Origin: JBGSON01 sp041739085
GTDB lineage: Bacteria > Patescibacteriota > Gracilibacteria > CAIRYL01
Length of the DNA stretch: 7,636 nucleotides
Assembly (NCBI GenBank): GCA_041739085.1
Contig: JBGSON010000009.1
Span: 1-7,636 of the forward strand
Reading direction: 5' to 3'
Both the position numbers and the translations under genes were made by a program. Every line of letters begins with the position of its first letter. The stretch's first letter is position 1. Below the pieces are notes generated by a model. That model searched no databases. It saw nothing but the letters and a program-made list of their open reading frames with translations, and was not told the DNA's origin. This document shows, piece after piece, positions 1 through 7,022 of the stretch.

Positions 1-86
1 CGAGCGGCTTGGCGGGTGCTCCATCCCTTTTCTGTAACAAGTTTTGCCGTCTCTAGTCTGATCCGCGGTAAGTGAGGATTGGTGGT

Positions 87-103
87 ATATGGCATGTCCA
101 TAT
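87..103. repeat. Inverted repeat, 6-bp arms
   Basis: The arms ATATGG (87-92) and CCATAT (98-103) are perfectly complementary around a 5-base centre. The repeat ends immediately before a second, longer inverted repeat, and both lie upstream of the predicted promoter at 147-175. It could be an operator half of a tandem binding site or a small hairpin in a transcript from the left. No T-tract follows it. Confidence 0.45.
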
Positions 104-125
104 CTTTGCATAAAGTGATGCAAAG
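104..125. repeat. Inverted repeat, 8-bp arms
   Basis: The arms CTTTGCAT (104-111) and ATGCAAAG (118-125) are a perfect match around the 6-base loop AAAGTG. The repeat directly abuts the preceding inverted repeat and ends about 22 bases before the predicted -35 box. It is too far upstream to block the -10 region. It could be an activator or repressor site, or a hairpin at the 3' end of an upstream transcript. It lacks the U-run of a classical terminator. Confidence 0.5.
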
Positions 126-146
126 CTATTGAACCATTACAGCCGG

Positions 147-175
147 TTGATATTGTCGTCAGGAAGTGTTAAAAT
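147..175 (+). promoter_or_regulatory. Sigma70-type promoter of the 851-aa gene
   Basis: A -35 box TTGATA (147-152, one mismatch to TTGACA) is separated by exactly 17 bases from a -10 box TAAAAT (170-175, one mismatch to TATAAT). Transcription would start near 181-183. That leaves an AT-only leader of about 15 bases before the ATG at 198, with no Shine-Dalgarno sequence, so initiation would be nearly leaderless. Confidence 0.6.
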
Positions 176-197
176 AATATGAAAAATTAATATTATT

Positions 198-2753
198 ATG
201 CCTGAAGATTGGGAACCACTGGCACAAAAAGTTCAAATGGCTCAGACCGATAATTCGATTTCGAGCCAAGAAGCACAACAGTTCATCAATGAATCCTACA
301 AAATCGCCAAGGAGAAATATGGGAGAGAAAAAAATGCAGTACTATTGAATACGAGTGATGAATTATGGGGTCTCGCCGAGAAAGTGCTGGCGACATATCG
401 AGAGAAAAATCACGGGCATGAGCAGTTCACCATTGGGAATCTTTTTAAGAGAGCTCGGGGAAGGAACGGGCATGATGCCATAAAATTCTTTGATGGAGAG
501 AGTAATCTTGCGAGCGCACACCCTACAGCGCGCCAAGAAGAACCTCGACCTCAAACTGCAAGACAGAGGGAGGCAAGGCCACCGGTTACGGAAACACGTG
601 TTGATATGAGCCGCGGTCAGCAATCCCAAGTGCTTCAAAATTATATTGCAGGACAAATCCGCAACTGCCTCGGTGCTCAGTATGGGGGGATGAATTGTCA
701 GGAGTTTGTTGAACTCGCATTGGGAGACCTCAATAAACTTCCGAATATGTCTGCATATTTTGATCTTCTGAAACAACCCAATACGCTGTCAATGAACATA
801 GCATCGTTGAGGAATGGAGAGATACTGACAGCGGTCCTTTGTGGAGAGGTGAACCTAACGGGGAAGAACAGAGAAGAGCAGTATCTGCTGCTTAGTGGGC
901 TCCGGGATAGAATTTTAAAAAAGGGAGAAGTGTCCTTTTCCACCATGACAAAAATGGAAATTCCCGGGAGTGAGGATCTCAGGGGTGGAAAAGCGAAGAT
1001 ATTGTCAGCATTAGAAAAGACTCTTCAGGTTGAAGAATATGCGATATTGAGTTATTCATCTCAGAAGTTTGGCCATACGGGAATAGTCGAGAGGACTCCG
1101 GCAGGCTATGTCTTCTATAACTCCGGAATCATGGAAGGAGCCGGTGCACAGGGAGTCGGAGGGGAGTCTCTCGATGAACATTTGACATCTCTTTTAGAGA
1201 GGACTCGAGGACAGAAAGAGTGGGTGCGAAATCCCGGTGCGTATTTTTGGTATGTTCATCCCAAACGAGAAAAATTAGTTTTCCCAGATGGCAAGATTGT
1301 AACTCCTGAAAAAAGGGGAAGTAAATATTTCTTTAATGGAGAACAACTGATATTGGATTCCAGCCGCTCCATCAATGATATTTCTTTCACGATTGGAAAA
1401 ATTCCTTCGGATGGAAATATAATTCAGCGGATCGGTGATACGGGAAAAGCAGAAACAACAAATGTTCAGACTGCTTTGAAAAGAGCACCGATCAATGCTC
1501 AGGAACAACCACAATGGAGTCAGGAAATCCTTTCCGCTATGCACGCCAGCGGAATACCGGTAACACATGAAAATACAGCATATATTGCCGGTATTTTGAT
1601 GAATGAATCAGGGGTCAACCACAATCCCCTGAAGTGGGGACGTGAAGGAGCAGGAAAAGCAATACTCGCCCGCTTTGATTCCTACGGCATGAAAGCTTTA
1701 GAGATTGCCATAAAAGCAGTGTTAACGAGAGATGAGACGCAATACATTGAAACAGGGAAGGCAAGCTTAGGGAGATGCAAAACAGAATTGGATTTCTATC
1801 GATGGTCCCAGGAACAGTTGAGCGCCTTGAACAGAACTCAATCGCTTTTTTCCAATGAGTCGTCTTTCAGAACGTTTGCGGAAAAAGGATTATCGCTCGG
1901 AGCATCAATTTTGAAAGCATGGGGAATCGATACCGATATCGCTCCCGGTGAAGGAGTGCGTCCATTTCTCCTGCGGACTTTGAGTAAAAAACCGGAGACA
2001 TTCGGCGCCATGCAGCTCAATGCTGACATGCTCTTGGCACGGATGAATGCTGATCTCGCATCGGTCCAGAAACATCCCGAATTTAAAAAACTCATCATAT
2101 CCGGAAGAATCAGCAGGGACCTTCTTGTCAGAAATCTTCTCCAGGATCCCTCTCTCTCTCCCGCAAACAAGATATCTCGAGCGGCATCTCTTGAATTAGG
2201 ATTCTCATACTATGTGAGGCCTATTATCTTTGCCTATGCTCCGCGAGATGGAAAACTGAAACCGGCGAATATCAAATATGCAACAGCAGATCATCTCTTT
2301 GGAATGTTTGCCTCACGGAACTCTGATATTCAGCAGAATTTGAACAGAATTCTTGGGATTGAGCCTCCTCTCATCGTTGATGGTGACCTTGTGAATTATG
2401 AAAAGGACGGCAGGATTTCTTCTAAAACATCCAGTACTGAAACTGCAGTGCAAAGATTTATCACCCAGCATATTCCAGAATGGAGGGGTAAAGCACTGGT
2501 GAAAGCAAAGGAAGTATGCATGGCTCTCGGGGAGAGAATGGATTTGCAGAAAGCCTATGCTGCAGGTTCAGTCCCCCCAGCATCCGTATTTCTCGATGCT
2601 CTCGATAAAGCGCGCAGTTCTCAGGGAACAGCACGGAGTCGTTATCACGAAGGAACTCTGCTTGCCGCAATGCCGGGGATCAGATCACTGAGCGGACAGA
2701 CTGCTGAGCAATACGCAAGGGCGTTCATCACTCCTGATAATCTCATCGCATAA
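198..2753 (+). CDS. Putative bifunctional cell-wall hydrolase (papain/NlpC-like plus DUF1615-like domains)
   Basis: The gene encodes 851 residues starting at ATG 198, the first in-frame start after a TGA at 180-182. Residues 1-100 look helical. Residues 104-138 form a Pro/Arg/Gln-rich linker with a tandem decapeptide beginning TARQ (110-119 and 120-129). Residues 145-355 look papain or NlpC/P60-like, with Cys167 in GMNCQEFVE, His293 in FGHTGIVER and Asn308 in FYNSG; the roughly 125-residue Cys-His gap is long for that fold. Residues 440-755 resemble my recollection of DUF1615 proteins: NESGVNHNP (469-477, with Glu470), GAMQL (603-607), FASRNSD (704-710), VDGDLVNY (727-734) and TETA (747-750). 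ES followed by GxMQ is also the order in lysozyme-fold transglycosylases. The last 95 residues are unassigned. Cleavage of peptidoglycan glycan plus peptide or amide bonds is inferred. No signal peptide or membrane helix is visible. The early half is noticeably AT-richer than hppA. Coding status is certain; function is moderate. Confidence 0.85.
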   Translation: MPEDWEPLAQKVQMAQTDNSISSQEAQQFINESYKIAKEKYGREKNAVLLNTSDELWGLAEKVLATYREKNHGHEQFTIGNLFKRARGRNGHDAIKFFDGESNLASAHPTARQEEPRPQTARQREARPPVTETRVDMSRGQQSQVLQNYIAGQIRNCLGAQYGGMNCQEFVELALGDLNKLPNMSAYFDLLKQPNTLSMNIASLRNGEILTAVLCGEVNLTGKNREEQYLLLSGLRDRILKKGEVSFSTMTKMEIPGSEDLRGGKAKILSALEKTLQVEEYAILSYSSQKFGHTGIVERTPAGYVFYNSGIMEGAGAQGVGGESLDEHLTSLLERTRGQKEWVRNPGAYFWYVHPKREKLVFPDGKIVTPEKRGSKYFFNGEQLILDSSRSINDISFTIGKIPSDGNIIQRIGDTGKAETTNVQTALKRAPINAQEQPQWSQEILSAMHASGIPVTHENTAYIAGILMNESGVNHNPLKWGREGAGKAILARFDSYGMKALEIAIKAVLTRDETQYIETGKASLGRCKTELDFYRWSQEQLSALNRTQSLFSNESSFRTFAEKGLSLGASILKAWGIDTDIAPGEGVRPFLLRTLSKKPETFGAMQLNADMLLARMNADLASVQKHPEFKKLIISGRISRDLLVRNLLQDPSLSPANKISRAASLELGFSYYVRPIIFAYAPRDGKLKPANIKYATADHLFGMFASRNSDIQQNLNRILGIEPPLIVDGDLVNYEKDGRISSKTSSTETAVQRFITQHIPEWRGKALVKAKEVCMALGERMDLQKAYAAGSVPPASVFLDALDKARSSQGTARSRYHEGTLLAAMPGIRSLSGQTAEQYARAFITPDNLIA

Positions 2754-2783
2754 ATCTTCCATGAATTGGGGAATCGCCATCAT

Positions 2784-4730
2784 TCATTCTTTCGCGATCA
2801 CAATGATCTTATCGTCGGCTTGCAAAGAGAATGTTTTTGACTTGTCCGGATTTAACATAATGCCGTAGTTCTCCTCCGGATTCATGGAATGTTTCGCGAT
2901 GCGGTACCCGATAGCGATCTCGTTTCTATCTGCCGCGGCTTTCAGCACGGTATAGAAATTCATTTCCGATCCCGGTTTCACGTAATCTCCGGCAGGTTTG
3001 AGATAGATTTCTGATCCTTCCGACGTGAAGAGCTTTTCAAAGACTTCATGGAGATGGCGGTTTTCCGAAAGTTGGGAGATGAGGGTGCTGATGAGGCGGT
3101 CGCTCACGATGAAGTCATCCGCTTTCGTCACCTCCGCGAGATCCCGGTTCCGGACATCATGCATCTGGCTCACGATGCTGATCTTCTTCCCCTTTGTCTC
3201 AAACATGTTTCTCAAGTGGAGAAGAGATATGAGGGTTTTTGAGTCAGCTTCCTCATGCGTGAGACCCGAGTATGCGAGCACGATGACATTGTCGAACGAC
3301 GTGATGTCTGCATTTTCAAGCGTCGATCGCACGGTCGTGTTCCCCCTGGTGAAAGATATCGACTGGTTCTTCATAGAGTTCCCGAGCGATTCCGCCTTCT
3401 CCTTGAGGCCGTCCGAATCTGCCAGGATCGAGAGCTCCGATCCTGGTGCGACATAGTTGTCGAGCTCCTGAACGATTTTCGCCCCGCACTCGTTCCATCC
3501 GATGATGCAGTTTTTCTCTTTTTGCCGATGGAGGGCGGTCGATTTCGTGATCACTTCTTCCCTGATACTGAACGCATTTCGGCCGGAAATAACTGCAGTG
3601 TCGTCATCTTTCGTAATGAGAATGCAGGAATCTCCTTCTTCAATGATGGAATCGAGCGGAGGATGGATGGCGACACGCTGATCGTTCTTGAGAATCCCGA
3701 AAACGCTTGAAGTTTCATAAGAGAAGAGCGCATCGCGAAACGTTTTTCCGAATAGCGCAGGCTCTTTCGCAAAATATATTTCATCACCCTGGAAATCGAG
3801 GAGGTCCATGAACACGATGCTCAATCCTGATTGGCGGCAACTCTGCGCCGTGATACGGGAGATGATGACGGACGATTCGATAAAAATCGCTTCGTCGCCT
3901 CCGACGAGTTTTGCCGCTTCGAGGTTTTCTTTATCGGTGATCTCTGCAAGGATGAAGAATCTTCTCGGAGTCCGGTGCGGGTTGTTCGTGAGTGCGAGGA
4001 TCGTTTTGATGACATACATATCGGGGTTCGCACCTTCGGGGGCAAGGATGATGATCGATTTCGCTTCATGGGGATTCACGATTTCCAGGTCCACGAGGTC
4101 GAGAGGGCATCCCGTTCTGCAGATGATCCTCGTGTTTTTCATATCCGGGATCCGGTCGCGGATTTCTTCTTCCATCTCGATTTTGTCTTTTTCCGCGAGG
4201 ATGACGATCCTCGGTTTTGTCTGATTCTCATTCGCAATAATGAGTTCTGAGATGATCGGGATCACCGTCTGAGACCAGCCAAGGATGAGCGTATGGTTAG
4301 TTTCCAGCACCCGGGATCGGCCCTTCCTCAAATTCTCGAGTTTATTCTCCAGCCCGGAGGTGATAGCACCGATGAGCGCGCTGAATACGAATATTCCTCC
4401 GAGGGTCACGAGAAGGCCAAGGATCCGGAAGCCCCATCCTGCATCTCCTGCGAGATTTCCGGCATCGAACGATCGCATGAGGGTGTGCCACACTGCTTCA
4501 AAAAAACTCATCCCCTCTGTTCCCTCCTGTGTGATTCCTGTGAAATGGAAGATGAACCCGAAGACGATGACAATGGAGAAGCAGACGATCCCAAGCCATG
4601 CAATGATGGCAATCGCTCCTTTCGAGAGCGTGTTTTCAAAAGCGTATTTCAGGCGCTGGGAAAGGGGTGCATTTTTATCCATAGGACGGGAAAGAAGATT
4701 TTGTGCGGGCATTGTATCTTTTTTCTTCAT
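2784..4730 (-). CDS. CASTOR/POLLUX-type RCK-gated cation channel
   Basis: This 648-residue membrane protein has TM1 at about 38-64, a pore loop with filter-like SFDAGNLAGD (87-96), and TM2 at about 102-126. A first RCK/TrkA-N-like domain follows (about 145-300; LILGWS, then VILAEKDKIEMEEEI from 176). A second RCK-like domain starts with CIIGWNECG (408-416) and runs to about 560. A C-terminal RCK-C-like region covers 570-648. LGWS followed by LAExDKxEME, the CRTGCPL motif (204-210) and the DAGN filter are hallmarks of the plant CASTOR/POLLUX/SYM8 family and its bacterial relatives. The plant members are cation channels of the nuclear envelope; the bacterial role is largely unknown, and K+ or mixed-cation flux gated by a cytosolic ligand is inferred. 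The start at ATG 4730 has no Shine-Dalgarno sequence; Met7 (4712) is an alternative. The gene is divergent from hppA and ends on TGA, 30 bases from the converging gene's stop. Confidence 0.88.
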   Translation of the reverse strand: MKKKDTMPAQNLLSRPMDKNAPLSQRLKYAFENTLSKGAIAIIAWLGIVCFSIVIVFGFIFHFTGITQEGTEGMSFFEAVWHTLMRSFDAGNLAGDAGWGFRILGLLVTLGGIFVFSALIGAITSGLENKLENLRKGRSRVLETNHTLILGWSQTVIPIISELIIANENQTKPRIVILAEKDKIEMEEEIRDRIPDMKNTRIICRTGCPLDLVDLEIVNPHEAKSIIILAPEGANPDMYVIKTILALTNNPHRTPRRFFILAEITDKENLEAAKLVGGDEAIFIESSVIISRITAQSCRQSGLSIVFMDLLDFQGDEIYFAKEPALFGKTFRDALFSYETSSVFGILKNDQRVAIHPPLDSIIEEGDSCILITKDDDTAVISGRNAFSIREEVITKSTALHRQKEKNCIIGWNECGAKIVQELDNYVAPGSELSILADSDGLKEKAESLGNSMKNQSISFTRGNTTVRSTLENADITSFDNVIVLAYSGLTHEEADSKTLISLLHLRNMFETKGKKISIVSQMHDVRNRDLAEVTKADDFIVSDRLISTLISQLSENRHLHEVFEKLFTSEGSEIYLKPAGDYVKPGSEMNFYTVLKAAADRNEIAIGYRIAKHSMNPEENYGIMLNPDKSKTFSLQADDKIIVIAKE

Positions 4731-4783
4731 TCACTGAAAGAGTCGCATCCTATATTCGCACCATTTCTGCAGTTTTTTTGTCC

Positions 4784-4802
4784 TGTCATTGTGATGACAA
4801 TG
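4784..4802. promoter_or_regulatory. Interleaved palindromes in the divergent intergenic region
   Basis: TGTCAT (4784-4789) and ATGACA (4794-4799) form one perfect 6-bp inverted repeat with a 4-base centre. Overlapping it, CATTGT (4787-4792) and ACAATG (4797-4802) form a second, also with a 4-base centre. The element lies between the channel start and the hppA promoter, where a dimeric regulator could influence both genes. No particular regulator is implied by the sequence. Confidence 0.4.
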
Positions 4803-4844
4803 GAATCGTCTCTTGCGAATGCCCTTCATTTCACTTCAATCCCT

Positions 4845-4872
4845 TTGCAAAGCCCTTTATTTCCAGTATATT
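4845..4872 (+). promoter_or_regulatory. Probable hppA promoter
   Basis: A -35-like TTGCAA (4845-4850, four of six consensus bases) is followed after 16 bases by a -10 box TATATT (4867-4872, five of six). Transcription would begin near 4879, giving a pyrimidine-rich leader of about 30 bases before ATG 4910. An equally convincing promoter for the divergent channel gene was not found on the other strand. Confidence 0.5.
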
Positions 4873-4909
4873 TTGTTTCGATTTTTTTACGTTTTTATTC
4901 ATCCCCCCT

Positions 4910-6934
4910 ATGAACATCTGGCACATCTCCCTTCTCGTAGCCGTGCTCAGCCTCCTCTATGCTGGGTTTCATGCATATCGCATCATCCAGTGCGATGCCG
5001 GTACGGAAAAAATGAAGAGCATCGCGAAAGCCATCCAGGAAGGAGCCATGGCGTACATGCACCGCCAGCTCAAGACGGTGTCGTTTTTTGCTATTATTCT
5101 CTTTGCTCTTATCTGGTGGGGGATCGATATGTACATCGCGTGGACATTCCTCGCGGGGGCTGTTTTGTCTTATACTGCCGGTTATATCGGGATGAATGTT
5201 TCCGTCAGAGCGAATGTAAGGACGGCCGCTGCTGCGAAAAAAGGTCTCGGGAAGGCTCTCTCCGTTGCATTCCGGGGAGGATCGGTGACGGGCCTCACGG
5301 TCGTCGGGCTTGCGCTCTTCGGGATCACCGGATTCTCTCTCTTCTTCCAGGGGATCGGGATCAGCATTGAAAAAATCCCTCATCTCCTCATCGGATTCGG
5401 ATTCGGGGCTTCCCTCATCTCGCTTTTTGCACGTCTCGGGGGAGGGATTTTTACGAAGGCGGCTGATGTAGGGGCGGATCTCGTGGGGAAAGTGGAAGCA
5501 GGGATCCCTGAGGATGATCCGAGGAACCCCGCGACCATCGCGGATAATGTCGGTGACAATGTCGGTGACTGTGCGGGTATGGGAGCGGATCTCTTTGAGA
5601 CGTATGCCGTGACGCTTATCGCGGGAATGATCCTCGCGGTGTCACAGCACCTTCCGGCTGCGTATATCATCTACCCCGTTGCTCTCGGTGCGGTCGCGGT
5701 CATCGCATCCATGATCAGCATTAATTTCGTGAGGACGGACAAGAAGGAAACCATCATGAAAGCTCTTTATCTCGGGATCCTCGTGGCACAGGTCCTTTCA
5801 CTCGCCGGATTCTATTTCGTCACCCGATATCTCTTTCCGGAAGGAGCGATGAACCTCTTTTCCGCTACGATCGTCGGAGCAGTCGTCACTGTTGCCGTGA
5901 TCGCTATTACGGAGTACTACACATCCAAGAGTTATCGCCCGGTGAGGAGCGTAGCGAAAGCATCCGAAACAGGCGCCGGGACAAACCTTATCATCGGTCT
6001 CGCGGTCGGACTCGAGAGTACGATCCTTATCGTGCTTCTCATCGTTGCGGGGATCATTGCTGCATTCCACCTTGGAGGACTCTATGGGATCGCTATTGCT
6101 GCGGTCTCCATGCTTTCCACAACGGGGATGGTGATCGCCATGGATACCTACGGGCCTATTACCGATAATGCCGGAGGGATCGCAGAAATGGCAGAACTTT
6201 CAAAAGATGTCCGTGAGGTCACCGATGCGCTCGATTCCGTCGGAAATACGACGAAGGCCGTGACGAAAGGATACGCCATCGGTTCCGCGGCGCTCGCGGC
6301 GCTCGTGCTTTTCCAGGACTATAACGGTGCGCTCAAGGAAGGAGGACACTCTATCCTGTTTGATCTCACTGACTATCTCGTCATCGTCGGGCTTTTCCTC
6401 GGCGCGCTCATCCCGTTCGCATTCTCTTCGATCGCCATGAGAGCAGTCGGGAAAGCGGCGCATTCCGTAGTCGAAGAAGTCCGGAGGCAGTTCAGAGAGA
6501 TCAAGGGGATCATGCAGGGGAAAGCGAAACCGGATTACCGGACATGCGTCGACATCGTCACGAAGGCGGCACTCATCGAAATGATCGCCCCGGCGCTCAT
6601 CGCAGTCCTCTCTCCGGTCGTCGTTGGATTTCTTCTCGGGCCAAAGGCTCTCGGAGGACTTCTCATCGGCGTCATCACTTCAGGTCTTCTTCTCGCGATT
6701 TCCATGGCGAACGGAGGAGCGACCTGGGATAACGCGAAGAAATATATCGAGGACGGGAATCACGGAGGCAAAGGGTCGGATGCCCACAAAGCCGCCGTGG
6801 TAGGGGACACCGTTGGAGATCCGTACAAAGATACTGCCGGGCCCGCTCTCAACGCCCTCATCAAGGTCATCAACACGATCGCGCTCCTCATCGCGGGATC
6901 AGTTGCGGCGTTCAGCATGACGATCAGTTTCTAA
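4910..6934 (+). CDS. hppA: K+-independent-type H+-translocating membrane pyrophosphatase
   Basis: This integral membrane pump hydrolyses cytosolic pyrophosphate and exports protons. The chosen ATG gives 674 residues, within the usual family range, and begins with a hydrophobic first helix. A longer frame from 4703 adds 69 residues unlike the family that overlap the channel gene start. The PPi/Mg site motifs are intact: DVGADLVGKVE (186-196), DDPRNP with DNVGDNVGD (202-220), DTYGPITDNAGG (412-423) and VGDTVGDPYKDTAGPALN (631-648). Lys449 in GNTTKAVTKG is the residue that replaces the activating K+ in K+-independent H+-PPases such as that of Rhodospirillum rubrum; K+-dependent enzymes carry Ala there. 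Glu230 in LFETYAVT is the semi-conserved transport glutamate. Multiple further hydrophobic helices span the chain. No Shine-Dalgarno sequence precedes the start. The gene diverges from the channel gene and is followed by a hairpin terminator. Family assignment is near certain; the ion preference is read from motifs. Confidence 0.97.
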   Translation: MNIWHISLLVAVLSLLYAGFHAYRIIQCDAGTEKMKSIAKAIQEGAMAYMHRQLKTVSFFAIILFALIWWGIDMYIAWTFLAGAVLSYTAGYIGMNVSVRANVRTAAAAKKGLGKALSVAFRGGSVTGLTVVGLALFGITGFSLFFQGIGISIEKIPHLLIGFGFGASLISLFARLGGGIFTKAADVGADLVGKVEAGIPEDDPRNPATIADNVGDNVGDCAGMGADLFETYAVTLIAGMILAVSQHLPAAYIIYPVALGAVAVIASMISINFVRTDKKETIMKALYLGILVAQVLSLAGFYFVTRYLFPEGAMNLFSATIVGAVVTVAVIAITEYYTSKSYRPVRSVAKASETGAGTNLIIGLAVGLESTILIVLLIVAGIIAAFHLGGLYGIAIAAVSMLSTTGMVIAMDTYGPITDNAGGIAEMAELSKDVREVTDALDSVGNTTKAVTKGYAIGSAALAALVLFQDYNGALKEGGHSILFDLTDYLVIVGLFLGALIPFAFSSIAMRAVGKAAHSVVEEVRRQFREIKGIMQGKAKPDYRTCVDIVTKAALIEMIAPALIAVLSPVVVGFLLGPKALGGLLIGVITSGLLLAISMANGGATWDNAKKYIEDGNHGGKGSDAHKAAVVGDTVGDPYKDTAGPALNALIKVINTIALLIAGSVAAFSMTISF

Positions 6935-6953
6935 ATGTAATCCTGTAATCAAT

Positions 6954-6990
6954 AAAAAAGATGGAGCAACTCGGAAGGGTTGCTCCATTT
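6954..6990. terminator. Bidirectional intrinsic terminator between convergent genes
   Basis: A perfect 10-bp stem, ATGGAGCAAC (6961-6970) with GTTGCTCCAT (6979-6988), encloses an 8-base loop. On the minus strand the stem is followed by CTTTTTT, a proper U-tract, so it is strongest for the dipeptidase gene. On the plus strand it is followed only by TTTAAT, a weaker tail for hppA. It sits 19 bases after the hppA stop and 32 bases from the dipeptidase stop. Confidence 0.82.
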
Positions 6991-7022
6991 AATATGGGCA
7001 TGAATCTTGTGCCTCTCAGATA

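Noticed and set aside
1..24. Minus-strand ATG at 24 running off the left edge
   Set aside because: Only eight codons are visible, with no Shine-Dalgarno sequence or promoter, and the same bases look more like a terminator arm.
1..75. Open frame from the left edge ending at TGA 73-75 (24 codons)
   Set aside because: It could be the tail of an upstream gene, but the peptide is short and shows no recognisable motif, so it cannot be told from chance.
2784..2786. UGA recoded as glycine, as in Gracilibacteria
   Set aside because: The channel gene ends on TGA exactly where its RCK-C-like region should end, and the conserved families read through in full with ordinary glycine codons and no internal TGA.
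3025..4737. Several long plus-strand open frames opposite the channel gene
   Set aside because: Their translations are rich in Arg and Asp with no domain pattern. They are by-products of codon bias in the well-supported minus-strand channel gene.
4749..4754. Minus-strand -10-like TATAGG for the channel gene
   Set aside because: No acceptable -35 box lies 15-19 bases upstream on that strand, so it was not listed as a promoter.
4703..4909. In-frame 69-residue N-terminal extension of the pyrophosphatase
   Set aside because: It overlaps the start of the channel gene, is Phe/Cys/Ser-rich and unlike the family, and lies over the predicted promoter. ATG 4910 gives the normal family N-terminus.
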